From: Acinetobacter sp. C32I
Lineage (GTDB): Bacteria; Pseudomonadota; Gammaproteobacteria; Pseudomonadales; Moraxellaceae
DNA length: 64,000 nt
NCBI RefSeq assembly: GCF_023702715.1
Contig: NZ_CP098480.1
Coordinates: 806,001-870,000 of the forward strand
Reading direction: 5' to 3'
How positions within the stretch are numbered: position 1 is the stretch's first letter; each line of letters opens with the position of its first letter. Made by a program: the position numbers and the translations under genes. Positions 1 to 9,220 of this stretch are shown in pieces. Below the pieces are notes generated by a model that was given only the letters and a program-made list of their open reading frames with translations, did no database searches and was not told the DNA's origin.

Positions 1-936
1 TTGTCCTGCTTTGGTGGTCATTTCACAAAACACTTCACGTACAAACAGATCAACCGTGGCTTCATCTGCTTCAGGGCTGAGGATCGCACTATTCACTGAA
101 TCAGCTTCCATACTAAATGGAATTGAATATTTGTTCAGATGGGGATGGTTGCGAAGCTTTTGCCCAGTATAGGCAGAGCCAGTAAAGGTCACGCAGTCTT
201 GAGGGCCCAAGTAATCAAACAAATCGTCAATTTGTCCGCAAATCAGTTGTAGAGAACCTTTGGGTAGGATTCCAGTTGAGATAATGGCTGCAACCACGGC
301 TTGAGTCAGTTGAGCGCCATCAGTGGCTGGTTTGACGATACAAGGCACACCCGCCAATAACGTCGGTGCAATTTTTTCCAGCATGCCCCAAATCGGGAAG
401 TTAAAGGCATTGATATGAACTGCCACACCCGCTTTAGGGCTTAAAATATGCTTGGCGCCAAAAGTGCCATTTTTTGAAAGTTGAATCCAACTGTCTTCCG
501 TAATAATTTTTTCATCATTGAGTTCACGGCGTACCAGACTTGAATAAGCAAATAAGGTTTGAATACCGCCTTCGATATCAATCCATGCATCTTTTCGTGT
601 TGCACCCGTTGCATAGGCAAGCTGATAAAAATCTTCTTTGTGCTCAAGTAAATGCTGTGCGATTTGTTTTAAGGCATTGGCTCGTTGATGAAAAGTCCAG
701 TTTGCCAGCTCGGTACCATTCTGCTTGGCATATTTGACCACTTGCTGCATGTCGATGCCGTGACTGCTGACACTATAGATTGGCTCGCCAGTAATGGCAT
801 GTACAACCGTACGTCGATCTTGATGACTTGAGTGCCACGTTGCATAGACATAGGACGCTAGCTGTAGCAGTTGCTGACCCGAACCTTGGTCTTCATTGCC
901 CTTGGCGATTTCTTCTTGCTGTGCTTGTTCAAGCAT
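1..936 (-). CDS. paaZ: PaaZ, oxepin-CoA hydrolase / semialdehyde dehydrogenase (partial, 3' end off window)
   Basis: Translating the minus strand from the ATG at 934-936 gives 312 open codons running off the window edge. The visible part is the N-terminal aldehyde dehydrogenase half of PaaZ, with the segments AFNFPIWG, CIVKPATDGAQLTQ, TFTGSAYTGQ and SMEADSVN; the last codons read KAGQ, so the catalytic Cys expected right after them lies just outside the window. In the family, the C-terminal MaoC-like hydratase opens the oxepin-CoA ring and this domain oxidises the resulting semialdehyde. It is divergent from paaA, so both can share the control region 937-1202. Identity is secure; only the C-terminal half cannot be checked. 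Confidence 0.93.
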   Translation of the reverse strand, partial: MLEQAQQEEIAKGNEDQGSGQQLLQLASYVYATWHSSHQDRRTVVHAITGEPIYSVSSHGIDMQQVVKYAKQNGTELANWTFHQRANALKQIAQHLLEHKEDFYQLAYATGATRKDAWIDIEGGIQTLFAYSSLVRRELNDEKIITEDSWIQLSKNGTFGAKHILSPKAGVAVHINAFNFPIWGMLEKIAPTLLAGVPCIVKPATDGAQLTQAVVAAIISTGILPKGSLQLICGQIDDLFDYLGPQDCVTFTGSAYTGQKLRNHPHLNKYSIPFSMEADSVNSAILSPEADEATVDLFVREVFCEMTTKAGQ

Positions 937-1202
937 GATCAAACTCCATTTTTATGTGATACATCAATTATAAAAATATTTAAAATATGATTCATAATTT
1001 CATCCTGATTGGGCTAAAAGTCAATCTAAATTTGTTTTGAAAATCCAAATTAATTTTGATTAATTTTATTAAATATAATTAAAACAATTGCTTGGTTTGA
1101 GTTTGCTTGTTGATTTTAATTTGATACAAAAATATTGATTGACTTTATTTTTTGTGTATCGAAAAATAGATTCATGGATGGAATTCTCAAGGGAATCTAC
1201 AA
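937..1202. promoter_or_regulatory. Divergent paaZ/paaA promoter region
   Basis: This 266-bp AT-rich gap separates the divergent starts of paaZ and paaA. TTGATA (1121-1126) followed 17 bases later by TTTATT (1144-1149) is a possible but weak promoter for paaA. GATAC at 1123 and GTATC at 1156-1160 lie in an imperfect inverted arrangement that could bind the regulator PaaX. Both assignments are inferences from pattern only. AGGGA at about 1189 serves as the paaA ribosome binding site. Confidence 0.5.
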
Positions 1203-2141
1203 ATGGAAAATAAGTATCAGAAATTTGAGCACAATATCGCCAATGACATCACCATTGAAGCCAAAGATGAAATGCCGGAAGCGTATCGCAAGACCTTGAT
1301 TCGTCAGATTGGGCAACATGGTCATTCAGAAATTGTCGGTATGCTCCCAGAAGGTAACTGGATTACCCGTGCACCGACCTTGAAACGTAAAGCCGTGTTA
1401 TTGGCAAAAGTTCAGGATGAAGCAGGGCATGGTCTATATCTTTACAGTGCCGCAGAAACTTTGGGTGCGGATCGTGATGAGATGATGGAAAAATTGATTG
1501 ATGGAAAAATGAAATATTCATCGATTTTCAATTATCCAACCATGAGTTGGGCCGATGTCGCGGCGATTGGCTGGCTGGTTGATGGTGCTGCGATTGTGAA
1601 TCAAGTGGCTTTATGTCGTACTTCTTATGGTCCTTATGCACGTGCCATGGTGCGGATTTGTAAAGAAGAAAGTTTCCATCAACGTCAAGGTTTTGAAGCC
1701 ATGATGGCATTGGCGGCTGGTTCACCCGAACAAAAACAAATGGCACAAGATGCGGTGAATCGTTTCTGGTGGCCTGCATTGATGATGTTTGGTCCAAGTG
1801 ATGATCATTCTCCTAATAGTGCGCAAAGCATGGCATGGGGAATCAAACGCTTTAGTAATGATGAATTGCGCCAGAAGTTTGTCGATAACACGGTTCCTCA
1901 AGTATTGCAGCTTGGTTTAACCGTACCGGATGCTGACTTGCAGTGGAATGAAGCAGCCGGCCATTACAGCTATGGCGAGATTGACTGGCAGGAATTCAAT
2001 GAGGTGATTGCGGGTCGTGGGCCTTGTAATCATGAACGGATCGAAGCACGTCGTAAGGCTTGGGAAAATGGCAAGTGGGTGCGTGATGCCGCTGTGGTGT
2101 ATGCCAAAAAGCAGCAAGCCCAAGTCGGCAAAGTTGCTTAA
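1203..2141 (+). CDS. paaA: PaaA, phenylacetyl-CoA epoxidase catalytic subunit
   Basis: A 312-residue protein, the usual length for the catalytic subunit of the PaaABCE ring 1,2-phenylacetyl-CoA epoxidase. It is a ferritin-like helical protein with candidate di-iron ligands Glu43 (HSEIVGM), Glu73 and His76 (DEAGHG), and Glu156 and His159 (KEESFH). [20 protein letters not shown] near the N terminus is highly characteristic. It leads a rightward operon; paaB follows after 33 bases. In the family the complex acts in the cytosol using O2 and electrons delivered by PaaE. Confidence 0.97.
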   Translation: MENKYQKFEHNIANDITIEAKDEMPEAYRKTLIRQIGQHGHSEIVGMLPEGNWITRAPTLKRKAVLLAKVQDEAGHGLYLYSAAETLGADRDEMMEKLIDGKMKYSSIFNYPTMSWADVAAIGWLVDGAAIVNQVALCRTSYGPYARAMVRICKEESFHQRQGFEAMMALAAGSPEQKQMAQDAVNRFWWPALMMFGPSDDHSPNSAQSMAWGIKRFSNDELRQKFVDNTVPQVLQLGLTVPDADLQWNEAAGHYSYGEIDWQEFNEVIAGRGPCNHERIEARRKAWENGKWVRDAAVVYAKKQQAQVGKVA

Positions 2142-2174
2142 GCAAAATTTAGGGAAAAATTTGAGGATAACGTA

Positions 2175-2465
2175 ATGGAAAATAATAACAACTGGTCGCT
2201 TTATGAAGTATTTGTGCGCAGTAAACAAGGTTTAAGTCACCGCCATGTCGGCAGTTTAAGAGCTCCAGATGACGAAATTGCACTGCAACATGCACGTGAT
2301 GTCTATACCCGCCGTAATGAAGGCATCAGCATTTGGGTGGTGCGTTCAGAACTGATCAAATCATCACAGCCTGATGAAAAATCGGAGTTTTTTGAACCCG
2401 CATTGGACAAAGTCTATCGTCATCCGACCTTCTATCATATTCCTGATGGCATTGAGCACATGTAA
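2175..2465 (+). CDS. paaB: PaaB, phenylacetyl-CoA epoxidase subunit
   Basis: A 96-residue protein matching PaaB in length and sequence (WSLYEVFVRSKQGLSHRHVG, VRSEL). It is a small non-catalytic subunit of the multicomponent epoxidase that helps assemble PaaA and PaaC. AGGATAA upstream serves as the ribosome binding site, and paaC begins 6 bases after its stop, which fits tight operon organisation. Confidence 0.95.
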   Translation: MENNNNWSLYEVFVRSKQGLSHRHVGSLRAPDDEIALQHARDVYTRRNEGISIWVVRSELIKSSQPDEKSEFFEPALDKVYRHPTFYHIPDGIEHM

Positions 2466-2471
2466 GGGAGT

Positions 2472-3233
2472 ATGCAAATGAATAATATCGCTTTGTCTAA
2501 ATTCTTATTACATATCGGTGATAGCCAACTGGTCTTGGCGCAACGTTTGGCTGAATGGTGCGGTCATGCGCCAGAGCTGGAAATTGATATTGCCTTGGCC
2601 AATATTGGTTTGGATTTACTGGGGCAATCCCGAAATTTTCTGACTTTGGCAGGACAATACGAAGCTGAAAAACGTGATGAAGATCAACTGGCTTATTTCC
2701 GCAACGAACGTGAGTTTTTCAATTTATTGCTATGTGAACAACCGAATGGTGATTTTGCACAGACCATCGTGCGTCAGTGGTTGATGGATCATTACCATGT
2801 GTTGTTATTAACCGCTTTAACTCAATCCTCAATGCCAGAAGGCGCTGCATTGGCGGTGAAATCTTTAAAAGAAGCTAAGTACCATATTCGTTTCTCCACC
2901 AGCTGGATGGAGCGTTTAAGCCTCAGTACAACCGAAGCGCATCAACGTGTGCAGCAGGCTTTGGACAGTTTATGGCGTTTTAGTGCTGAACTGTTTGAAC
3001 TCACTGCGGAAGAACAGACATTGGTTGGGCAAGGCATCATTGCTGATTTTTCCACTGAAAAAGCGCAATGGGAGCAAACCGTTACCGAGGAATTGAAGCG
3101 CTTTGAATTAACGATTCCTGAGAATGGTGCTTACCGCCGTGGCGCCAAACAAGGTTTGCATACCGAACACTTAGGATATTTGTTGGCTGAAATGCAATCC
3201 ATCCAGCGTAATTATCCTGAGATGACTTGGTAA
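2472..3233 (+). CDS. paaC: PaaC, phenylacetyl-CoA epoxidase structural subunit
   Basis: A 253-residue ferritin-like protein, normal for PaaC. It has the segments NIGLDLLGQSRNFL, YFRNEREFFNLLL and AKYHIRFSTSWM, typical of this subunit, which resembles PaaA in fold but lacks a working di-iron centre and acts as structural partner. Two in-frame ATGs (2472 and 2478) are close together; the second is an equally acceptable start. It sits between paaB and paaD in the standard order. Confidence 0.95.
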   Translation: MQMNNIALSKFLLHIGDSQLVLAQRLAEWCGHAPELEIDIALANIGLDLLGQSRNFLTLAGQYEAEKRDEDQLAYFRNEREFFNLLLCEQPNGDFAQTIVRQWLMDHYHVLLLTALTQSSMPEGAALAVKSLKEAKYHIRFSTSWMERLSLSTTEAHQRVQQALDSLWRFSAELFELTAEEQTLVGQGIIADFSTEKAQWEQTVTEELKRFELTIPENGAYRRGAKQGLHTEHLGYLLAEMQSIQRNYPEMTW

Positions 3234-3249
3234 CACAAGGAGTATCGCC

Positions 3250-3750
3250 ATGCAAATGATTCGCCACTGTATTGACCAATGCTGGGATGTTTTACAAAAC
3301 GTCAGTGATCCAGAAATTCCAGTATTGTCCGTTGTGGATCTGGGCATGATTCGCGGTGTGGAGTTGAATGAACAACAAGAAATTATTGTTCGATTGACCC
3401 CGACCTATAGCGGTTGTCCAGCCACTGACTTATTAAAAGCACAGATCGTCGAAGCATTGGCAGCGGAGGATTTGATCCCTGCAAGAGTCATGATTGATTT
3501 ATCAGAAGCATGGACCACGGACTGGATGTCAGATGCAGGTAAGCAGAAGCTGCAAGCCTATGGGATTGCACCACCAGAAGGGACTGCACAGCTATGCGGA
3601 ACGCATGTGCATCTGAGTGATGGTGTGGTCTGTCCACACTGTAAAAGCCGCGACACTCGATTGTTGACCGAGTTTAGTTCGACTGCCTGCAAAGCACTGT
3701 ACAAATGTCGGGACTGCCTTGAACCCTTTGATTATTTTAAATGTATTTAA
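3250..3750 (+). CDS. paaD: PaaD, Fe-S maturation protein for the epoxidase
   Basis: A 166-residue protein with an N-terminal MIP18/DUF59 domain (DPEIPVLSVVDLGMIRGV; Cys56 in PTYSGCPATD) and a C-terminal cysteine cluster (Cys116, Cys128, Cys131, Cys147, Cys153, Cys156) likely to bind zinc or an Fe-S cluster. Members of this family support Fe-S cluster assembly in the PaaE reductase. The 3' end overlaps the upstream extension of the paaE frame, but the likelier paaE start lies 24 bases after the stop. Confidence 0.94.
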   Translation: MQMIRHCIDQCWDVLQNVSDPEIPVLSVVDLGMIRGVELNEQQEIIVRLTPTYSGCPATDLLKAQIVEALAAEDLIPARVMIDLSEAWTTDWMSDAGKQKLQAYGIAPPEGTAQLCGTHVHLSDGVVCPHCKSRDTRLLTEFSSTACKALYKCRDCLEPFDYFKCI

Positions 3751-3773
3751 AGCCTTGGATAAGGAAATCAGCC

Positions 3774-4835
3774 ATGAGCCAATTTATTCCATTAAAAGTA
3801 AAAACAATTACACCTCAGACTGATCAGGCGATCTGTATTGCTTTTGATCTGGTCCCAGAACAACAGCAACAGTTCCAATTTCAGCCGGGCCAGCATCTGA
3901 CGATTCGCCATTTAACCGAGGCTGGGGAAATTCGCCGTTGCTATTCGATCTGTAGTTATGCGCCAAAAGAAGATATCAGTATTGCAGTCAAAAAGATTGA
4001 TCAGGGCCAGTTTTCCCATTGGGCCAATGAACATTTAAAAGTGGGTGATGTACTGGAAGTAATGCCACCACAAGGCGTTTTTTTTCAGAAAGCAGCCAGA
4101 ACAGGTGGGCAAGCTTATTTAGGTATTGCTGCTGGAAGTGGTATTACCCCGATTCTTTCCATCATAAAACAGGTGTTGTTTGAGCAAAACTCGGCAAACT
4201 TTACTTTGCTGTATGGCAATCGTTCTTGGAAACAAACCATGTTTGCTGAGCAGGTTATGGATTTAAAAGACCAGTTTAAAGAACGCTTTCAGCTGATTAA
4301 TATTTTCTCACGTGAATTCAATGACAGTGAGTTACTGAATGGCCGGATTGATGAAGACAAGCTCAAGCAGTTATTTGAATATGAGGTATTAGAACCCAAC
4401 TTTGATCATGTATTTGCCTGCGGCCCCGACGAAATGATGGACACGGTTGAACGCCTGTTTCCTGTGTATGGTGTGACTAAAGAGAAGATTCACACGGAAC
4501 GTTTTAATACGGGGCATGTCCGCAAACGTTCAGCGGAAGTTGATGCCAACCGTAAAGAAGAAAAAGTCAATATTGTGTTGGATGGGCGAGAGTTGATTGT
4601 TGCTGTGGGACATGAGGACGAAAGTATCCTAGATGCCGCATTACGTGCCGGTGCGGATTTGCCTTATGCCTGTAAGGGTGGGGTCTGTGCCACCTGTCGC
4701 TGCAAGGTGCTTTCAGGTGAAGTGGATATGTTCCTGAACTATAGCCTTGAAGATGATGAGGTGGAAAAAGGCTATGTGCTGAGCTGCCAGACTTTACCGA
4801 AAGGCGCAAATGTACGTTTAAGCTTTGATGAGTAG
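3774..4835 (+). CDS. paaE: PaaE, epoxidase reductase (FAD and 2Fe-2S)
   Basis: A 353-residue oxidoreductase. The frame is open from 3741, but the ATG at 3774 follows AAGGAAA at normal spacing and gives the family's usual start and length, so it is preferred. The N-terminal FAD domain has RRCYSICS, the NAD(P)H domain has GIAAGSGITPILSI and VFACGPDEMMD, and the C-terminal plant-type ferredoxin domain has the CKGGVCATCRC ligand motif with a fourth Cys in LSCQTLP. It passes electrons from NADPH to PaaA. Confidence 0.95.
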   Translation: MSQFIPLKVKTITPQTDQAICIAFDLVPEQQQQFQFQPGQHLTIRHLTEAGEIRRCYSICSYAPKEDISIAVKKIDQGQFSHWANEHLKVGDVLEVMPPQGVFFQKAARTGGQAYLGIAAGSGITPILSIIKQVLFEQNSANFTLLYGNRSWKQTMFAEQVMDLKDQFKERFQLINIFSREFNDSELLNGRIDEDKLKQLFEYEVLEPNFDHVFACGPDEMMDTVERLFPVYGVTKEKIHTERFNTGHVRKRSAEVDANRKEEKVNIVLDGRELIVAVGHEDESILDAALRAGADLPYACKGGVCATCRCKVLSGEVDMFLNYSLEDDEVEKGYVLSCQTLPKGANVRLSFDE

Positions 4836-4848
4836 AGGTGAGATCGTC

Positions 4849-5622
4849 ATGCAAACCTTGATTCAGGTTGAAAGGCCAATAGATGGGGTCATGCTGCTCA
4901 GCTTAAACCGTCCAGAAAAACGTAATGCGTTGAATAATGCCACTTTACAGGGTCTATGTGAGCTATTGGAACAAGCAGAACAGAATCCTGAGGTGAAAGT
5001 GGTTGTACTGACGGGCAATCGCAATTGCTTTGCTGCGGGTGCAGATCTGAACGAATTGGCAGAAATGGATGCCGTAGCTTTACAGCTCGATATCCGTCCA
5101 ACGCTATGGCAGAAGATTGACAGTTTTACTAAACCCATCATCGCTGCTGTGAATGGTTATGCCTTGGGTGCGGGCTTTGAGCTGGTGTTGCATTCGGATA
5201 TGGTGATTTGTGGTGACAATGCCAAATTTGCCTTGCCTGAGATTGGCCTAGGCATGTTACCCGGTGCAGGTGGTACTCAACGTTTAGCACGTCTGGTGGG
5301 GCAGCAATTGACCATGCGCTGGGCGATGACAGGGGTAATGATCTCAGCCAAGCAAGCACAGCAACATGGGATTTGTAGTGAAGTGGTGCCAACAGCACTG
5401 ACCGTGGAATATGCAGTCCAATTGGCAAGCAAAATTGCCAAACAAGCGCCTTTGGCAATTCGGGTGATCAAACAATCAATCAAAAGTATTCATGAAATCA
5501 CATTGAGTCAAGGACTGAAAGCAGAACGACAGAATTTTGTCTGGTTGGCAGCAACCAAAGATCGAAACGAAGGCATTCATGCATTCTTTGAAAAAAGAAA
5601 ACCAATCTTTAGAGGTGAGTAA
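4849..5622 (+). CDS. paaF: PaaF, 2,3-dehydroadipyl-CoA hydratase
   Basis: A 257-residue enoyl-CoA hydratase. The frame is open from 4825, but the ATG at 4849 follows AGAGGTGAG and gives the standard length. Crotonase-fold marks are SLNRPEKRNALN, the oxyanion segment FAAGADLNEL, and ALPEIGLGMLPGAGGTQRL. In the pathway it hydrates 2,3-dehydroadipyl-CoA to 3-hydroxyadipyl-CoA. Its stop TAA overlaps the paaG start by one base (TAATG), indicating translational coupling. Confidence 0.92.
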   Translation: MQTLIQVERPIDGVMLLSLNRPEKRNALNNATLQGLCELLEQAEQNPEVKVVVLTGNRNCFAAGADLNELAEMDAVALQLDIRPTLWQKIDSFTKPIIAAVNGYALGAGFELVLHSDMVICGDNAKFALPEIGLGMLPGAGGTQRLARLVGQQLTMRWAMTGVMISAKQAQQHGICSEVVPTALTVEYAVQLASKIAKQAPLAIRVIKQSIKSIHEITLSQGLKAERQNFVWLAATKDRNEGIHAFFEKRKPIFRGE

Positions 5623-6413
5623 TGGACTATAAAAATATTATCGTGGAAGAAAAAAATGCGGTGGGTTATTTAACCTTTAATCGTCCCCAAGCATTGAATA
5701 GCTTTAACGTCGAGATGCACCGTGAGGTGGCCGAAGTTCTGAATCTATGGGCTAAAAAACAAGAGGTTCGTTGTATCGTGATCAGTGGCGAAGGCCGTGG
5801 TTTCTGTGCAGGGCAAGATCTTGGCGATCGTGTGGTTGATCCAAATGCCGCAGCACCTGATTTAGGTTACTCGATTGAAACCTACTATAACCCGCTGATT
5901 AGAGCCATTGTGAATATGCCGAAGCCCGTGATTTGTGCGGTGAACGGAGTAGCTGCAGGCGCAGGTGCCAATATTGCCTTGGCCTGTGATCTGGTGATTG
6001 CAGCCAAATCTGCCAACTTTGTACAGGCCTTCTGTCGTTTAGGTTTAGTACCTGACTCAGGTGGAACTTGGTTCTTGCCACGTGCTGTAGGCCATGCGCG
6101 TGCCATGGGGCTCGCGTTGCTGGGTGATAAATTGCCTGCTGAAACCGCCAAAGAATGGGGCATGATCTGGGATGTGGCTGAAGATAGCGAATTAAAAACC
6201 AAGGTCACAGAACTGGCGGAACGTTTAGCTAAGCAACCGACTTTTGGCCTGTCGCTGATCAAAAAAGCCATGCATCAATCAAGTAATCATAGTTTTGACG
6301 AACAGATGCACTTGGAACGAGATTTTCAGCGTATTGCTGGGCGTTCGGAAGATTATCGTGAAGGCGTCCAAGCCTTTATGAATAAGCGTGAGCCAAATTT
6401 TCAGGGGCGTTAA
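5622..6413 (+). CDS. paaG: PaaG, 1,2-epoxyphenylacetyl-CoA isomerase
   Basis: A 263-residue crotonase-family enzyme, the normal length for PaaG. It contains NRPQALNSFN, the GRGFCAGQDLGDR segment and LVPDSGGTWFLPR, all characteristic of the isomerase that converts the ring epoxide to oxepin-CoA. The difference from PaaF in the FCAGQDLGDR region separates the two paralogues. It is followed after 2 bases by paaH. Confidence 0.94.
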   Translation: MDYKNIIVEEKNAVGYLTFNRPQALNSFNVEMHREVAEVLNLWAKKQEVRCIVISGEGRGFCAGQDLGDRVVDPNAAAPDLGYSIETYYNPLIRAIVNMPKPVICAVNGVAAGAGANIALACDLVIAAKSANFVQAFCRLGLVPDSGGTWFLPRAVGHARAMGLALLGDKLPAETAKEWGMIWDVAEDSELKTKVTELAERLAKQPTFGLSLIKKAMHQSSNHSFDEQMHLERDFQRIAGRSEDYREGVQAFMNKREPNFQGR

Positions 6414-6415
6414 GC

Positions 6416-7954
6416 ATGATCAGTTTCGATTTATCCCACGCCCAAATTGCCGTGATTGGCTCGGGCACCATGGGAATTGGGATTGCCCAATTGGCAATCA
6501 CCAATGGTCATTCTACGGTGCTCTATGATCTTGACCGTGAAAGGACCCAGCAGGCCGTTGAAGGATTGCATCAGACCTTCGCGAAGTTGACAGAAAAAGG
6601 CAAGATGACCTCTGAGCAGGCACAGCAAGCACTTTCACGTTTGAGCATTGCTGATCAAATCGAGACATTGGCAGGTGTCGATTTGGTGATAGAAGCGGTA
6701 GTTGAAAAGCTGGAAGTGAAACAGGCTTTGTTTAAGCAGTTGGCGACGATTTGTAACGACCAAACTATTTTAGCCACCAATACCTCATCTATTTCAGTGA
6801 CAGCAATTGCATCTACTGTTCCACATCCTGAGCGTATAGTTGGACTGCATTTCTTCAATCCTGCACCAGTGATGAAACTGGTGGAGATTGTACAAGGCTT
6901 AAAAACGCCAATTGATTTATGTCAGGCCTTAAAAGCCTTGATGCTGGCTTGGAACAAAATTCCTGTGTTAACCAAGTCAACACCAGGCTTTATCGTCAAT
7001 CGGATTGCCCGTCCTTTTTATGCAGAAGCATTTCGCGCCTTGCAAGAACAGGTCACTACATATGACCAGCTCGACTATGCCCTAAAGCAGTGCGGTGGTT
7101 TTGCGATGGGACCGTGTGAGTTAACCGATTTAATTGGGCAAGATGTTAATTTCTCAGTCACTCAAAGTGTTTATGAAGCCTTCTTTTATGAACCGCGTTA
7201 TCGTCCAAGCCTGATTCAGAAAGAATTGGTGGATGCGGGTACATGGGGACGTAAATCAAAGCAAGGCTTTTATCGCTATGATGAAAAAAATCAGTATGCG
7301 ACTTTTCAGCCTCAGCTTATTACTGCGCCGTCTTTTCATGCTGATGTTCAAGTCAAAGGTACATGGGCTCAATGTCCGCATGTATTAGAACGTCTGGGCC
7401 TAAGTCATGCTTTAACAAGCAATGAAAATATCATCCAAATTGATGATATTGATCTACGTTTAAGTCATGGAGAATCTGCCAATATCGATTATCCAAATCG
7501 TAAAACGGTATTGATGGATTGGCATCATCATTTTGAGCAGGCACAGGCGGTGGTGCTGAGTCATAACCATCTTTGCCAAGTTGAAGATTTGGGAAAAATC
7601 GAAGCGTTTTTTGCGCAACAACAGATCAAGGTACTTTGGATCAGCGATCATCCCGCACTGTTAACTTTACGTACCATTGTCTTGTTGATCAATGAAGCCT
7701 GTGAGGCCAGTCTGCATGGTGTTGCGAGTATGGAAGATATTGATAATGCGATGAGATATGGTGTCAATTATCCTAAGGGACCGTATCAATGGATGATGCA
7801 ATTGGGCGCTGAATATGTCTTGGCAACGTTAAACAATTTATATGCCATCTATGGCGAAGAAAAATATCGTGCAAGTCTTTATCTCAAGCAATACGTGGCA
7901 AAGCAGCAAAGTGTGATTGCTGACGATTCAAAAAATTTAACAGAATGTGCATAA
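6416..7954 (+). CDS. paaH: PaaH, 3-hydroxyadipyl-CoA dehydrogenase
   Basis: A 512-residue 3-hydroxyacyl-CoA dehydrogenase. The N-terminal NAD-binding motif is IGSGTMGIGIAQLAI; the catalytic region reads GLHFFNPAPVMKLVEIV and STPGFIVNRIARPFYAEA. A second 3HCDH C-terminal repeat (EACEASLHGVASMEDIDNAMRYGVNYPKGP) accounts for the extra length compared with single-repeat enzymes. It oxidises 3-hydroxyadipyl-CoA to 3-oxoadipyl-CoA. paaI, which lies between paaH and paaJ in Escherichia coli, is absent: only 12 bases separate these two genes here. Confidence 0.94.
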   Translation: MISFDLSHAQIAVIGSGTMGIGIAQLAITNGHSTVLYDLDRERTQQAVEGLHQTFAKLTEKGKMTSEQAQQALSRLSIADQIETLAGVDLVIEAVVEKLEVKQALFKQLATICNDQTILATNTSSISVTAIASTVPHPERIVGLHFFNPAPVMKLVEIVQGLKTPIDLCQALKALMLAWNKIPVLTKSTPGFIVNRIARPFYAEAFRALQEQVTTYDQLDYALKQCGGFAMGPCELTDLIGQDVNFSVTQSVYEAFFYEPRYRPSLIQKELVDAGTWGRKSKQGFYRYDEKNQYATFQPQLITAPSFHADVQVKGTWAQCPHVLERLGLSHALTSNENIIQIDDIDLRLSHGESANIDYPNRKTVLMDWHHHFEQAQAVVLSHNHLCQVEDLGKIEAFFAQQQIKVLWISDHPALLTLRTIVLLINEACEASLHGVASMEDIDNAMRYGVNYPKGPYQWMMQLGAEYVLATLNNLYAIYGEEKYRASLYLKQYVAKQQSVIADDSKNLTECA

Positions 7955-7966
7955 GCAGGAGCGATC

Positions 7967-9178
7967 ATGGAAGACGTTTTAATTTGTGATTTTATTCGTA
8001 CCCCAATTGGACGTTATGCAGGGTCATTGAGTTCGGTGCGTACTGATGATCTTGCGGCATTGCCAATCAAACATTTAAAAGAAAAACATGCGCATCTACC
8101 TTGGCAAGATTTAGATGAAGTCTATTTGGGCTGTGCCAATCAAGCGGGTGAAGATAACCGTAATGTGGCGCGTATGGCAACTTTATTGGCGGGTTTACCT
8201 GAGGCAGTTCCTGCAATGACGGTGAACCGTCTCTGTGCATCTGGTTTAGATGCTGTCGGATTGGCGGCACGTTCGATTAAGGCTGGCGAGTCACAATTTG
8301 TATTGGCGGGCGGGGTTGAGTCGATGAGTCGGGCACCCTTTGTTCAGGCCAAGCCAACCGAGGCTTTTGGTCGTAGCCCTGAAATTTTTGATACCACCAT
8401 TGGCTGGCGTTTCATCAATAAAAAAATGAAAGCCGACTATGGGACGGACAGCATGCCTGAAACAGCTGAAAATGTGGCTGAGAAATACCAGATTAGCCGA
8501 CAGGATCAGGATGCATTCGCGATTCGTAGTCAACAGAAAGTAGCAGCGGCACAACAAGCAGGTTTTTTTAAGGGTGAAATTCTGCCTGTCGAACTAGTTG
8601 ATCGTAAAAAGAATGTCACTGTCTTTTCACAGGATGAGCATCCACGTGCTGATACTAGTTTAGATAGCCTTGCAAAATTGAAAGCACCGTTCCGTAAAGA
8701 AGGTGGCTCGGTGACGGCGGGGAATGCTTCGGGAGTGAATGATGGCTCGGCTTGTGTGTTGCTGACCAATCGTCAGTTTGCCGATACCCATGGTTTAACC
8801 CCATTGGCCCGTGTAGTAGCGATTGCCAGTGCTGGGGTAGAACCGAAATATATGGGCATTGGCCCAGTGCCTGCGGTACAAAAACTATTAAAACAAACGG
8901 GTCTTAGTTTAGATCAAATGGATGTGATTGAGCTGAACGAAGCTTTTGCAGCACAGTCATTGGCCTGTATGCGTGAGTTAGGTCTTAAGGATGATGATGC
9001 ACGAGTCAACCCAAATGGTGGTGCAATTGCGTTGGGTCATCCACTGGGGATGAGTGGGACGCGTTTGGTGATGACTGCGACCAGAGAATTGAAAAGACGC
9101 CAAGGGAAATATGCACTGTGCACCATGTGTGTTGGTGTTGGGCAAGGTGTGGCCCTTATTTTAGAAAATTTAAATTGA
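7967..9178 (+). CDS. paaJ: PaaJ, 3-oxoadipyl-CoA / 3-oxo-5,6-dehydrosuberyl-CoA thiolase
   Basis: A 403-residue thiolase. The nucleophile Cys lies in NRLCASGLDAVGLAAR, the His motif in NPNGGAIALGHPLGMSGTR, and the second Cys in CTMCVGVGQG. RTPIGRYAGSLSSVRTDDL near the N terminus is typical of 3-oxoadipyl-CoA thiolases, including the beta-ketoadipate enzyme PcaF; position inside the paa operon favours PaaJ. It yields acetyl-CoA and succinyl-CoA in the last step. Confidence 0.92.
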   Translation: MEDVLICDFIRTPIGRYAGSLSSVRTDDLAALPIKHLKEKHAHLPWQDLDEVYLGCANQAGEDNRNVARMATLLAGLPEAVPAMTVNRLCASGLDAVGLAARSIKAGESQFVLAGGVESMSRAPFVQAKPTEAFGRSPEIFDTTIGWRFINKKMKADYGTDSMPETAENVAEKYQISRQDQDAFAIRSQQKVAAAQQAGFFKGEILPVELVDRKKNVTVFSQDEHPRADTSLDSLAKLKAPFRKEGGSVTAGNASGVNDGSACVLLTNRQFADTHGLTPLARVVAIASAGVEPKYMGIGPVPAVQKLLKQTGLSLDQMDVIELNEAFAAQSLACMRELGLKDDDARVNPNGGAIALGHPLGMSGTRLVMTATRELKRRQGKYALCTMCVGVGQGVALILENLN

Positions 9179-9220
9179 TTGAAACGGTTCGAATAATATA
9201 ACGACATAGGAGAGACGGCA

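Noticed and set aside
5138..5458. Minus-strand frames of about 70-106 residues inside paaF and other paa genes
   Set aside because: They are antisense to well-recognised enzymes and have no independent support.
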